Of a stretch of DNA of 64,000 nucleotides, positions 8,607 through 17,360 are shown piece by piece. Each line of letters starts with the position of its first letter. Position 1 is the stretch's first letter. The notes beneath the pieces were generated by a model that saw only the letters and a program-made list of their open reading frames with translations, searched no databases and was not told the DNA's origin. Origin of the DNA: Hellea sp965224755. Lineage in GTDB: Bacteria; Pseudomonadota; Alphaproteobacteria; Caulobacterales; Maricaulaceae. Location of the stretch: NCBI GenBank assembly GCA_965224755.1, contig OZ245061.1:434001-498000 (forward strand). Direction: 5' to 3'. Both the position numbers and the translations under genes were made by a program.

Positions 8607-9218
8607 ATGAACGGTGAAAATTCAGACAGTAGCGGGCCTCTTGCCTCTATCCTTGACGCGGCGCGCGACGCGGCGGCGGGCACCGAGGTCGATTTGAAAA
8701 CATTGGTCGAGGCCTTTGGCGAGCGGGCGTTCGGCCCTGTGATGATCCTCTGCGCGCTGTTTTTAATGACGCCGATTGGCGCGATACCGGGCCTGCCTGC
8801 TGCTTTCGGCCTGATTATTATCGTCTTTGCACTGCAGCTTTTATTCCGGCGCGAGACACCTTGGATGCCGGAGATTTTGCGTAAGATAAAAATATCGGAC
8901 GTAAGGCTGGAGAAGACCCGAAAATTTGTCTCGCCCGTTTTGAGCCGCATTGATAATGTCATCCATCCGCGCCTGCCTTGGGTGACAAGCGGCCCGATGC
9001 AGGCTTTGACGGCGCTGCTGGCGATTGTTCTGGCCGTGTTAATGGCGCCTTTGGGAGTCGTGCCTTTTGGCGTGCTGGCCCCCGCCTTTATCATTGGACT
9101 GCTCGGTCTCGGAATTACGGCCCGGGATGGGGTGTTGATTATTTTGGGCTTTGTTCTCAGCCTAGGCGTGGCTTTGGGCGTCACCAGCCTATTTGTCGAT
9201 TTCGGCCAGTTTTTCTAA
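8607..9218 (+). CDS. exoD: ExoD-family membrane protein
   Basis: Related to ExoD, a rhizobial exopolysaccharide-synthesis accessory protein of the inner membrane whose exact activity is unknown. The N-terminal half is soluble (TEVDLKTLVEAFGERAFGPV), then hydrophobic segments follow, with PIGAIPGLPAAFGLIIIVFA and a C-terminal set from about residue 130. I prefer the ATG at 8607 (203 residues, a normal ExoD length) to the GTG at 8559. The 3' end overlaps tadD on the opposite strand by 30 bases. The gene is divergent from the LysE pseudogene and appears monocistronic. Confidence 0.85.
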   Translation: MNGENSDSSGPLASILDAARDAAAGTEVDLKTLVEAFGERAFGPVMILCALFLMTPIGAIPGLPAAFGLIIIVFALQLLFRRETPWMPEILRKIKISDVRLEKTRKFVSPVLSRIDNVIHPRLPWVTSGPMQALTALLAIVLAVLMAPLGVVPFGVLAPAFIIGLLGLGITARDGVLIILGFVLSLGVALGVTSLFVDFGQFF

Positions 9219-10094
9219 CCCGGCTTGCGCTGCGGGATTATAGACCGGGCTGATTTTAGCGGCTTTTTGCAGCAGGAGCCGTGCCAGTGCTGGGTTCTTG
9301 TTTTTAATCGCGATGTGCCCGCTCTGCGTTAGTAGAGAGGCGGCGCGTGTATCGGTTATGGCTTCCATGGCCCGTTCATATTGTCCGTCCATCAATAATG
9401 CCGTTCGGTAATTATTTTCATATGAGGCGGCGTCCGGGGCCATCTTCGAGGCATGTTCGAAATACCGCGCGGCTGTGCTGTAATTATTTTGCGCCATCAA
9501 CATGAAGCCGAAATTATTATAAAGCCCGGCGCGGCTATAGCCTTCCTCATGCGCCCGTTCATAGGCGCGGCTACTCTCCCGCCACCTCTCTTGCGATTGA
9601 TAGACATGTCCCAGAGCATTCCACAGGCGGGCATCCTTGGGCGCTAATGTTAAGGCGGCTAGCAAACGGCTTTCAGGGTCGCCCGCTTCAAGCGTCAAGG
9701 TTTCAGCTATAGCCAGCCCTGACTGAACGGCGAGATTGTCTTCGGTCTTCAATGTTACAGCAGACAGGTTTTTGAAAATCACCAGAGCTTCTGCAGCTCT
9801 GCCAATTTCCAAAGCAGAATTGGCGGCGCCGAGTGCGGCCTCAACATTATTGCGATCATGCAGAGCGGCGTATTTATAGGCGCGGTAACTGCGCTCAAAC
9901 CGCTTAGCTGCATAATCTTCGCGCGCATTAATTAATTGCGTAAGTACATCATAGACATCTGAGCTTGATCGCGTGAGGGGACGCACCTCTAATGTCTCGA
10001 ATATATTTGGCGTGGGGGCGCTGTCTTTGGCGGAGGCTGCCTGCGCGCAGAAAAGTCCGGCTAAAACGCCCATATATATGGCTAGCATTTTCAT
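9189..10094 (-). CDS. tadD: TadD-like periplasmic TPR protein of the Tad pilus cluster
   Basis: A 301-residue protein with a signal peptide ending near AQAASA (residue 22) and several tetratricopeptide repeats between about residues 60 and 270 (for example AALGAANSALEIGRAAEALV and ARLWNALGHVYQSQERW). TadD proteins are TPR factors needed for Flp pilus assembly. It is the last gene of the tad operon; its ATG overlaps the tadC stop by four bases. No lipobox cysteine is obvious; the only cysteine in the signal region is at position 17. Confidence 0.82.
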   Translation of the reverse strand: MKMLAIYMGVLAGLFCAQAASAKDSAPTPNIFETLEVRPLTRSSSDVYDVLTQLINAREDYAAKRFERSYRAYKYAALHDRNNVEAALGAANSALEIGRAAEALVIFKNLSAVTLKTEDNLAVQSGLAIAETLTLEAGDPESRLLAALTLAPKDARLWNALGHVYQSQERWRESSRAYERAHEEGYSRAGLYNNFGFMLMAQNNYSTAARYFEHASKMAPDAASYENNYRTALLMDGQYERAMEAITDTRAASLLTQSGHIAIKNKNPALARLLLQKAAKISPVYNPAAQAGLEKLAEIDK

Positions 10095-11023
10095 GTCGCG
10101 CTGAGCCCTTGCGCGATACGCAGGCCCGCAGGCAAGAGCAGCATCACCATCAGCGTCGGGAAGATAAATAATATCAGCGGTACGGTCAGCTTGGCCGATA
10201 AAGCCATGGCTTTTTCTTCGGCTTTGAGCATGCGTTTGCTTCGCATATCTTCGGAGAAAGTACGCAGGGCCGTGCCCATGGACGCGCCCATTTCTTCGGA
10301 CTGTTTAAGCATGACGGCGAGGGCTTTGGCTTCGTCGAGATTGATGCGGGCAGCAAAATTCATCATCGATTCGTGCCGCTCGCGGCCCGCGCGAAGCTCC
10401 AAATTCATAATCTCCAGATTGACTTTTAGGGCCGGATAACGCCCGCCAAGCTCATGGCTGACGCGGATAAGGGCGGCGTCCAAACCGAGGCCCGCTTCGA
10501 TACAGGCGACCATAAGGTCCATCATATCAGGGAAGCCGTTCTTACATTGCAATGTGCGCTTGGATTGTTTCCAGCGGATAAACCATGACGGCGCCATAAG
10601 GCCTATAATGAGCAGCGCGGCAGCGAGCGCTACTGTCCAAGTGGCGCCAATTTTTGCCCAAATAAACCCCCAAAACAGCAGCATTAAAAGCTGCGGGCCA
10701 AGCAGGCTGATGACCCGCGCCCCGTAGAAAGATTTTACGGCTGTGACGTCATAATATCCGGCTTGGGCGAGCTGAAAGCGAATACGGGTAATTTTCTTGG
10801 CATCAGGTAATGAGAGGTGACTGCCAAGCTTGGCTAAGAGGCGGCGTTTCTGCTTTATACCAAGTTCAGGCGCGTCATGCCCGGCCCCGCCGGCCAAGCG
10901 GCGGTTCATTTGCTGGCCATGGTCGAGCGCTTGCCGCACGGCAATATAAATCAGGCCGAGCGAAATTGCGAGAAAAGCCAGAGCGACCATAATTGTCAGG
11001 GCATTGGTAAAGGTGGACGACAT
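10091..11023 (-). CDS. tadC: Tad pilus inner-membrane platform protein TadC
   Basis: A 310-residue type II secretion F-domain protein with an N-terminal helix (about 10-30), a pair of central helices (about 110-160) and a C-terminal helix (about 280-305). The F domain lies between about residues 165 and 290 (FPDMMDLMVACIEAGLGLDAAL, then SEEMGASMGTALRTFSEDMR). With TadB it forms the inner-membrane platform on which the CpaF ATPase drives Flp pilus assembly. It sits nine bases downstream of tadB. Confidence 0.92.
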   Translation of the reverse strand: MSSTFTNALTIMVALAFLAISLGLIYIAVRQALDHGQQMNRRLAGGAGHDAPELGIKQKRRLLAKLGSHLSLPDAKKITRIRFQLAQAGYYDVTAVKSFYGARVISLLGPQLLMLLFWGFIWAKIGATWTVALAAALLIIGLMAPSWFIRWKQSKRTLQCKNGFPDMMDLMVACIEAGLGLDAALIRVSHELGGRYPALKVNLEIMNLELRAGRERHESMMNFAARINLDEAKALAVMLKQSEEMGASMGTALRTFSEDMRSKRMLKAEEKAMALSAKLTVPLILFIFPTLMVMLLLPAGLRIAQGLSAT

Positions 11024-11031
11024 AGCGGTCT

Positions 11032-11991
11032 CTAAATCTTGAAATTAATCATGCGGCGCATGACCAAATTCCCAAGGCCCATCCAGATGACAACGCCCCA
11101 AAAAGCATAGGTCATGATCGGGCTGTCATCGACATCGCCGTAAAATTCAGGCGCCATCCATTGTATCAGCATAAACATCAAAATTGGCGCGAGGTTTAAG
11201 ATCATCGCCGACATACGGCCTTCGGCGGAAGCGGCTTTAATTTTAAGGCGCATTTTCTGGCGGTCGCGAATAGTCTTGGCGTTAGAGCGCAAAAGCTCGG
11301 CGAGGTTACCGCCCGTGCGTTCTTGCAGCCGGATCATGGCCGAAAATAATTCAAAATCATCATGCCCTATTCTATCAGCAAGACGCTGAATGGCGGCGCT
11401 TATATTAGCGCCAAAAGATACTTCGTCGCTGGCCACGCCAAATTCCGAGCCAATTGGGTCGGGCATTTCGCGGCCCACAAGCCCCATAGCCACAGGCACC
11501 GGATGGCCGGCGGCGAGAGAGCGGACAATAACGTCGAGCGCTTCGGGCAATTGCGCAACGGCTTTATTGCGGCGGCGTTTAACAAGGAAACGCAAAATAA
11601 ATATCGGCAAGAACAGCCCGCCCACAGCGCCGATGCCTGTCCAAAGCAGTGTCCCTTTTAGGAGAAATAATGTTAGGGCAAGGCTGAGCGAAAAACCCGG
11701 CAGAGCCATATAAATGCCGTAAGTGCCGAGCGGCAGGCCCGAATGAAGCACTAGCTGGTTAAGCCAGATAATTAAGCCTTGCAAGTTGCCGTCTGAGCTT
11801 AGGCTACGGGATTTCCGCATCTTGGCGAGAATTTCGGTTTGCGGTTCGTCTTTTTGCATGCGCCGCAGACGGTCATTGGCAAGCTTGACGCGCAAAGCGG
11901 CCTGCCGCCCCCCGCCAATAATAGCTTGTAGCGCGAGAAATCCGCCGCAAAATATCAGCAAATAGATCAGCATTTGCGGGGAAAACGACAT
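11032..11991 (-). CDS. tadB: Tad pilus inner-membrane platform protein TadB
   Basis: A 319-residue type II secretion F-domain protein, paralogous to TadC. Membrane helices lie near residues 5-25, 95-135 and 265-315. The F domain includes LPEALDVIVRSLAAGHPVPV and LQERTGGNLAELLRSNAKTI. It starts three bases after the cpaF stop. It partners TadC in the Flp pilus platform. Confidence 0.92.
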   Translation of the reverse strand: MSFSPQMLIYLLIFCGGFLALQAIIGGGRQAALRVKLANDRLRRMQKDEPQTEILAKMRKSRSLSSDGNLQGLIIWLNQLVLHSGLPLGTYGIYMALPGFSLSLALTLFLLKGTLLWTGIGAVGGLFLPIFILRFLVKRRRNKAVAQLPEALDVIVRSLAAGHPVPVAMGLVGREMPDPIGSEFGVASDEVSFGANISAAIQRLADRIGHDDFELFSAMIRLQERTGGNLAELLRSNAKTIRDRQKMRLKIKAASAEGRMSAMILNLAPILMFMLIQWMAPEFYGDVDDSPIMTYAFWGVVIWMGLGNLVMRRMINFKI

Positions 11992-11994
11992 CGC

Positions 11995-13476
11995 TTAACC
12001 CACAATCTCGCGAATGGTTTTATCCGACTGTTTCCCGACTGGCAAAACCTTGGGTTCAAACAGGCCTTCGGGCAATGGAATATCGCGGGTGATTATTTCG
12101 TCGAGGCAGCGCGGACGAATGCCGGTTGAACGAAACTCGCCGATCACTTCATGTTTGGGGCCCGTGCCGGTGCGTGTGTAATTAAATATTTCCTGCATCT
12201 GAATGATCGGGCCTTCCATGCCGGTAACTTCCGAGACAGATGTGATTTTCCGTTGGCCGTCCGAGAGGCGCACGGCTTGAATGATAATCCCGATAGCAGA
12301 GGCGATTTGTCCGGCCACGGCTTCGGGCGTGATTTTCATATCGCCCATGGCGACCATTTGCTCAAGCCGGGTAATGGCGTCGCGCGGTGTATTAGCATGA
12401 AGCGTCGCCATTGAGCCTTCATGGCCCGTATTCATCGCTTGCAGCATATCAAAGGCTTCTTCGCCGCGAACTTCGCCGAGGATAACGCGGTCAGGCCGCA
12501 TCCGCAGGGCATTTTTGACAAGGCCGCGCTGGCGAATTTCGCCCTTACCCTCAATATTAGGCGGGCGGGTTTCCATACGCGCGACATGGGGTTGCTGAAG
12601 CTGTAATTCGGCGGCATCTTCAATCGTGATAAGGCGTTCTTTATGCGAAATGGATTGCGAAAGGGCATTGAGCAAAGTGGTTTTGCCGGAGCCTGTCCCG
12701 CCTGAAATCAGGATTGTAATTCGCGCCTGACAGGCCGCCCAAAGGAATTGCGCGACGACATCCGGTACGGCTCCGAACTCGACCAGCCTGTCGAGCGTGA
12801 AGGGCGTTTTAGAAAATTTCCGAATAGAGACGAGCGGCCCGTCAACGGCAATCGGCGCAATGGCGACATTGACCCGCGAGCCGTCCAAAAGCCGCGCGTC
12901 GCAAAGCGGCTGGCTTTCATCAACGCGGCGTCCGACGGTCGAAACGATGCGGTTAATAATACGCAATAAATGCGGCTCATTGGCGAATTGTACGGGGGTT
13001 AATTCAAGCTCGCCCCCGCGCTCAATATAGACCTGTTTATGCGTGTTAATCAAAATATCAGAAATAGAATCGTCTTGCAGTAAAGGCTCCAGCGGCCCGA
13101 GCCCTGTCATCTCGTCAAAGACGCCATGGGCAAGTTTTTCAATTTCGCGGCTATTGAGTTTTAATTTGTCTTCAGCGGCAAGGGCTTTGACAATATCATG
13201 GACATTTTCGCGCAATGCCGGCGAGTCCATACCGTCTAAAGCGGTCAGGTCAATTTCGTCAATGATGCGGTTATGGAGCTTGATTTTAAGCTCAAGCCAG
13301 TCAATATTTTCGGGAGTATCTGCGGGCAGAACGGGCTCTACCGGGGCAAGATCAACAGCTTCAATTAACTCCGCAGGCGAGCCTGTTTCAGCGAGGCTCT
13401 CCGGCGCTATCGGCGCTTTTGATTCTCCCGGCGCGCTGCCGCCCGATTGCTCAATTATTTTAGAAAACCGTCCCAT
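11995..13476 (-). CDS. cpaF: Tad pilus secretion ATPase CpaF/TadA
   Basis: A 493-residue VirB11-like hexameric ATPase that powers Flp pilus assembly from the cytoplasmic side. Walker A is ISGGTGSGKTTLLNALS near residue 260. The Asp/His boxes and Walker B follow in RMRPDRVILGEVRGEEAFDM and MATLHANTPRDAITRLEQM. The N-terminal about 90 residues are low-complexity and rich in Ala, Pro and Glu, as in other CpaF proteins. It follows cpaE after a 67-base gap in which I see no gene. Confidence 0.95.
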   Translation of the reverse strand: MGRFSKIIEQSGGSAPGESKAPIAPESLAETGSPAELIEAVDLAPVEPVLPADTPENIDWLELKIKLHNRIIDEIDLTALDGMDSPALRENVHDIVKALAAEDKLKLNSREIEKLAHGVFDEMTGLGPLEPLLQDDSISDILINTHKQVYIERGGELELTPVQFANEPHLLRIINRIVSTVGRRVDESQPLCDARLLDGSRVNVAIAPIAVDGPLVSIRKFSKTPFTLDRLVEFGAVPDVVAQFLWAACQARITILISGGTGSGKTTLLNALSQSISHKERLITIEDAAELQLQQPHVARMETRPPNIEGKGEIRQRGLVKNALRMRPDRVILGEVRGEEAFDMLQAMNTGHEGSMATLHANTPRDAITRLEQMVAMGDMKITPEAVAGQIASAIGIIIQAVRLSDGQRKITSVSEVTGMEGPIIQMQEIFNYTRTGTGPKHEVIGEFRSTGIRPRCLDEIITRDIPLPEGLFEPKVLPVGKQSDKTIREIVG

Positions 13477-13543
13477 GGCTATGGCTTAGCAAATATCCCC
13501 TAAAACGGAGTTTAGGAACAAGCTTAAGGGGCAGTTAAAAACC

Positions 13544-14506
13544 TTAGGCGGCGGATGTCTTCAGCGGCTCTGCGGCGGTTTTAGCGGCGCTGAGCCGCTC
13601 GCCTAACCACTGGCTTTGAAGCGCGCGAATATCTTTTGAAAACCGGCTATCCGGACGGATCGCGCCGGCAGGCTCGCCGCAATTTACGGCTTCGCGGGCG
13701 GTATCAACGTCCAAGCAAATACTAGCCAAGACGGGTCTTTTTAAGGCGGTTTCGGCGTCTTTAATCCGAAGCGTATTGCGAAAGGAGCGGCGCTCATATT
13801 TATTCAAAATAATATCGCAATTTACAGTCTCGTCGAAGGCGCTTTCAAGGGCGTCCAAACGCGCGCGGGCGAGATGTAATGACGGAATGGCGGTGTCTGT
13901 CACAAGCGCGAAATGATCGGCGCCGCCAATCGCGGCCATGGTCCAAGGCCGCCAAAAACGAGGCACGTCAAGCACAACAAAATCATACATTTTAGAGGCC
14001 ATATCCAGCAAGGTGACAACGGTCTGGGGATTGACCATATCGTTCCCGCTGAGCGTATTGGGGGCGGCGAGCAGGGCGAGGCCGCTTTCATGCGTGCTCA
14101 TCAGCGCCGTCGTAAAGGCTTTATCTATGCGCGAAGGCGCGCCTTGCAAGTCTTTCATGGCCAGACTTGGCGGTAGGTCAAGGTGATGGGCGCAGGCCCC
14201 GCTTTCAAAGTCCAGATCAATCAAGCACACAAGCGGCTCAGTGGCGCGGTTATTTTTTGCCGTTTTCTTCTGCGTCTCCCGCGCCAGATTATAGGCAATT
14301 TCAACGGCCAAGCTGGTCACGCCGACACCGCCGGCCGCGCCCATCAAGGCAAGGCAGCGGGCGTCTTGGGACGCGGGGGGAGTCTGTGTTTGAATATTTT
14401 CATGTGGCGCAACATCATCCAGCACTAACGGCGCTTCGCCTCTCTCGGCGGGCGGAATGGTCAGGCCATCGTCAGATGCCAAATGAATTAAATCTTTGGG
14501 GCTCAT
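13544..14506 (-). CDS. cpaE: CpaE/TadZ-like atypical ParA-family pilus localisation protein
   Basis: A 320-residue MinD/ParA-like protein that in Caulobacter positions the Tad machine at the pole. The P-loop region is GAAGGVGVTSLAVEIA near residue 55; the usual GKT lysine is absent, as in many TadZ proteins. Walker B-like VCLIDLDFESGACAHHL and VVLDVPRFWRPWT follow. Only about 50 residues precede the P-loop, so the receiver-like N-terminal domain of full-length CpaE (usually over 100 residues) is missing. The ATG overlaps the preceding TadE-like stop by four bases. Confidence 0.85.
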   Translation of the reverse strand: MSPKDLIHLASDDGLTIPPAERGEAPLVLDDVAPHENIQTQTPPASQDARCLALMGAAGGVGVTSLAVEIAYNLARETQKKTAKNNRATEPLVCLIDLDFESGACAHHLDLPPSLAMKDLQGAPSRIDKAFTTALMSTHESGLALLAAPNTLSGNDMVNPQTVVTLLDMASKMYDFVVLDVPRFWRPWTMAAIGGADHFALVTDTAIPSLHLARARLDALESAFDETVNCDIILNKYERRSFRNTLRIKDAETALKRPVLASICLDVDTAREAVNCGEPAGAIRPDSRFSKDIRALQSQWLGERLSAAKTAAEPLKTSAA

Positions 14507-15117
14507 GTCCCGCTCCTTAAATCTTCGCCCATGGCGGTGACGGTAACATCAGGAATTTGGGTCAGGGATTCCGGTAAAAACAAATCGAGAAAAGCAAAAT
14601 CAAAACTTAAATTAGTGACAGTAACGCTAATCATCGGCGAAGGGCTCGCCGGGTTTCCGGCTCGCCCGAGGCCGGAGCCGACATAGGAGATTTTAACATT
14701 ATTGGGGCCGAGCGACCCGAAAACATCGCACATGCCGCGGCGCTCTTTATCTGTTGCGCCGCATGTCATATCCAAATCCGGGCCAAAGACAATCGCGTTC
14801 ATAGCGGCGCTATCATAAACCCCTTGATCACAATTTGATGTCTGCCCAAAGCAATTACGTTGATAATCCGGCATCGGGTCGCCGGCTACTACTCCGCCGC
14901 CCAAACCCGTCATTGTTACAAGGTCGCGGGCGACGGGATCAGATGTTGCTGCCAACCTCGCGCCGTGGCGGGCGGCCTGCTGCGCGCCGTTCCATTGCCA
15001 ATAAGCGTAACCAGCCTCTACAGTTGCGCCGGTTAGCGCGACCATGATCATGATCATGAAAGACGCTTCAACCGTCACGGCGCCGGAATTATTTGATATA
15101 AAATCACGGAGCCGCAT
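14503..15117 (-). CDS. TadE-family pseudopilin-like protein
   Basis: A 204-residue protein with the TadE N-terminus: a short basic stretch, then GAVTVEASFMIMIMVAL, a prepilin-like helix with the conserved Glu at +5 after the glycine. The remainder is a periplasmic domain with several cysteines (NCFGQTSNCDQG and MTCGATDKERRGMC). TadE-like minor pseudopilins are processed by a prepilin peptidase and are needed for Flp pilus formation. It overlaps its neighbours by one base upstream and four bases downstream. Confidence 0.85.
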   Translation of the reverse strand: MRLRDFISNNSGAVTVEASFMIMIMVALTGATVEAGYAYWQWNGAQQAARHGARLAATSDPVARDLVTMTGLGGGVVAGDPMPDYQRNCFGQTSNCDQGVYDSAAMNAIVFGPDLDMTCGATDKERRGMCDVFGSLGPNNVKISYVGSGLGRAGNPASPSPMISVTVTNLSFDFAFLDLFLPESLTQIPDVTVTAMGEDLRSGT

Positions 15118-15596
15118 TAGCTGGCATTCCCGATCAACCGCTCTTCATAACTGGCTTTGATTGTGATCGACCCGCCTGTAACCGCTTTTAAAAACCCGAT
15201 ACCGTCATAGCTTAATTGCGAGGTGAGACGCGCGACTTTAATCGTATCGCCGCCGCGGTAATCACGGCTTCCGCCATTATCCAGATTGGCTGTGCTCTGA
15301 TAAGAAATCACGACATCATTCGTGCCCCAGCCTGTGATTTTGGCGCTGCCGCCTGATGTTAATTGGCCTGTTGTCGCAAGGCGCCGGGCTTTAGTTTCAA
15401 GGCTTTGCGGGTTTTCGCTGCGCGATAAATAATTACCGGCGGCGGTTAAACCGTTTTCCATTTTGTGATTTTGCAACATCAATAGCGAACTGTCCACAGC
15501 CCCAAACCCGAGCAAAATCAGCAAGGGGAAAACGAAAACCGCTTCCACTACCACCGCTCCGGACTGGCAAGTCTGATATGCGCGCAGCTTTATCAT
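15117..15596 (-). CDS. TadE/TadF-family pseudopilin-like protein
   Basis: A 159-residue paralogue of the next gene. The N-terminus QSGAVVVEAVFVFPLLILL is the TadE-type pseudopilin helix with the conserved Glu. The rest is a small, mostly beta periplasmic domain. Start and stop overlap the neighbouring genes by one base each, so it is part of the same polycistronic message. Whether it corresponds to TadE or TadF cannot be told from sequence alone. Confidence 0.83.
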   Translation of the reverse strand: MIKLRAYQTCQSGAVVVEAVFVFPLLILLGFGAVDSSLLMLQNHKMENGLTAAGNYLSRSENPQSLETKARRLATTGQLTSGGSAKITGWGTNDVVISYQSTANLDNGGSRDYRGGDTIKVARLTSQLSYDGIGFLKAVTGGSITIKASYEERLIGNAS

Positions 15597-17080
15597 TAAC
15601 GCGCTAAGGCCACCTGATCTTTGGACACGGCGTCTTGGCCTTGCACAACGGGGCCGACAATCTCGCCCCAGAGAATATTATTTTGGCCCTTGCCCATAGG
15701 CTCGGTCAGAAAGACCTTGACAAAGGTTTCAACCGGCAGCGGATCTGTGCGCCCGGCCATGGACGCACCGCTGGCTTCGATCATGCCGCAATTTAAAACG
15801 GCGGCGTGAATGATGCGGCGGTCATCAACCGTGGTTGACGGCCCGTAGCTATGGCATTGCGGCAAACCTTCTTCGGGCGTGTTTCCGTTGCCGTAAGTGA
15901 TATCCCCGGGGACGCAATTGGTGTCAATTTCCCAGCGATACATAGCGTAGCGCGAGGGCGGCTCAGCCGGAGAAACCGTGTGGTTGTTGTAGTTTAAGCT
16001 ATAGGTCACGCCTTCGAGGGTGATCGGGCTCATATAATTATGATTGATCTTCATATATTCAACGAAGTCCCAATTACCGTTACCTAACCGTCCGCTGCCA
16101 TCGGTGCAATCGCCGCATTCAAAACAATGATCGCGGGGCAAGCCGATAGCGTCGCTGTCAGGTTTTTGTTTGCAGACTTTATTACCTACGGAATAGCCTT
16201 TGACGACATTGGCAGCGGGGGCGTAACGCGGATCGTTTTTCTTGGACTTAAAAGGCCCTTTATAGATGTCAAAACGCGTATTCATGCCGTGGCGTATCGA
16301 GCTGATATTGCCGGGGCGCAAAACCACGCCGGCGCTTTTGCTCATACAGACAGGCGGGATATCAATTGCGACGGCGTCGCGAATTTTCGCCGCTCCGCTA
16401 TTACCGCCAAAGGGGTCAAGCCAGCCAAAATTACCGGGGCCATATTGCGCATTATTGCCGCCGGGGATTTTAAACCTCACTTGACGGCGGCGGAAATCAG
16501 GGTCTTCCATGGCTTCGTAAATCGTTTTTTCCATGCCCTCAAAGGGATTGCAGATAAAGACCGGGGCCACGCCGCAAACGCTTTGGTCAAACCCGGCCAC
16601 GGATTTCGCGGAGAGTGTTGTATCGGTTAATTTGTGTACCAAGGACGTTGGGAAAATCGTGGAGACGGATTCCGGCTTGACCTTAACCTCTACATATTTG
16701 GCTTCTGATGGATTATAGGTCACATGGTTATTGGTGACGCTGTCATAATCATTGGCGGGCAAAGATTTCAGATAGCGGATGGTATCAATGCCGACTTCGC
16801 CGTTACCTGTCTTGGCGAATTTTTGATCATTGGAGACGAGGCGCTGAATGGCGCGGGTCGCGCGCTGCAGGCTGTCGGAGCGCTGATCAAGCTCGGCTGC
16901 GCCGGCGCGGGCCAAAGCATCTGACGCGCTTTGCAGGTCATTATCCATATTGTAAAGCCGAGAAGCATCGACGGACAGGGCCGCGCCGCCGATAAGGGCA
17001 GGCGCCGCTATAACGCCCCATAGCGCGATCGCGCCGCTCGTGTTTCTGGCATATTTTTTAAACTGTTTTGAAAAACTCAT
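15596..17080 (-). CDS. tadG: TadG-like Flp pilus assembly protein
   Basis: A 494-residue protein whose first 45 residues (NTSGAIALWGVIAAPALIGG) match the TadE/TadG N-terminal membrane anchor. A long, cysteine-rich extracytoplasmic region follows, with cysteine pairs such as CGVAPVFIC near residue 170 and CFECGDC near residue 320. No clear von Willebrand A motif was seen, although TadG proteins often have one. It lies between the short CpaD-like lipoprotein and the TadE genes. Confidence 0.8.
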   Translation of the reverse strand: MSFSKQFKKYARNTSGAIALWGVIAAPALIGGAALSVDASRLYNMDNDLQSASDALARAGAAELDQRSDSLQRATRAIQRLVSNDQKFAKTGNGEVGIDTIRYLKSLPANDYDSVTNNHVTYNPSEAKYVEVKVKPESVSTIFPTSLVHKLTDTTLSAKSVAGFDQSVCGVAPVFICNPFEGMEKTIYEAMEDPDFRRRQVRFKIPGGNNAQYGPGNFGWLDPFGGNSGAAKIRDAVAIDIPPVCMSKSAGVVLRPGNISSIRHGMNTRFDIYKGPFKSKKNDPRYAPAANVVKGYSVGNKVCKQKPDSDAIGLPRDHCFECGDCTDGSGRLGNGNWDFVEYMKINHNYMSPITLEGVTYSLNYNNHTVSPAEPPSRYAMYRWEIDTNCVPGDITYGNGNTPEEGLPQCHSYGPSTTVDDRRIIHAAVLNCGMIEASGASMAGRTDPLPVETFVKVFLTEPMGKGQNNILWGEIVGPVVQGQDAVSKDQVALAR

Positions 17081-17092
17081 GATGCGCTCCTT

Positions 17093-17350
17093 CTATCGTC
17101 CATTGGTTCTGATGGGCACAGGGTCAGGCGTTTCGCCTGTGCGGTAATTTTCGCGGGCCTTGGCACGCTTCGCCGGATCGGCGGGGATGAAAGTATTGGC
17201 TTTTTGCTCCGGCGTCGGGGCAATGGCCTGCGCCGCCATATTATGTTTGACAGCCTGCCCGAATGTTGGGGCGTGAGCTTTGGCCGCAGGGGTTGTTGTC
17301 GCGCAAGCAGAGAGCGAGAGGATTGCGCCGAGTGTGATTAAATGTTTCAT
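17093..17350 (-). CDS. Small outer-membrane lipoprotein resembling the C-terminus of CpaD
   Basis: An 85-residue protein with a lipoprotein signal peptide (LSLSAC, lipidated Cys about residue 16). The mature part contains TFGQAVKHNMAAQAIAP, followed by PADPAKRAKARENYRTGE. These resemble the last third of CpaD pilus-biogenesis proteins, in which a (C/F)G..Q.N.AA..A.P motif is followed by P.DA.RR...L..YR.G. CpaD is usually over 200 residues and lies next to the cpaC secretin, which is the position of this gene. It is therefore probably a minimal CpaD. The resemblance is by eye; the lipoprotein call is firm. Confidence 0.62.
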   Translation of the reverse strand: MKHLITLGAILSLSACATTTPAAKAHAPTFGQAVKHNMAAQAIAPTPEQKANTFIPADPAKRAKARENYRTGETPDPVPIRTNGR

Positions 17351-17360
17351 CTATTGGCTC

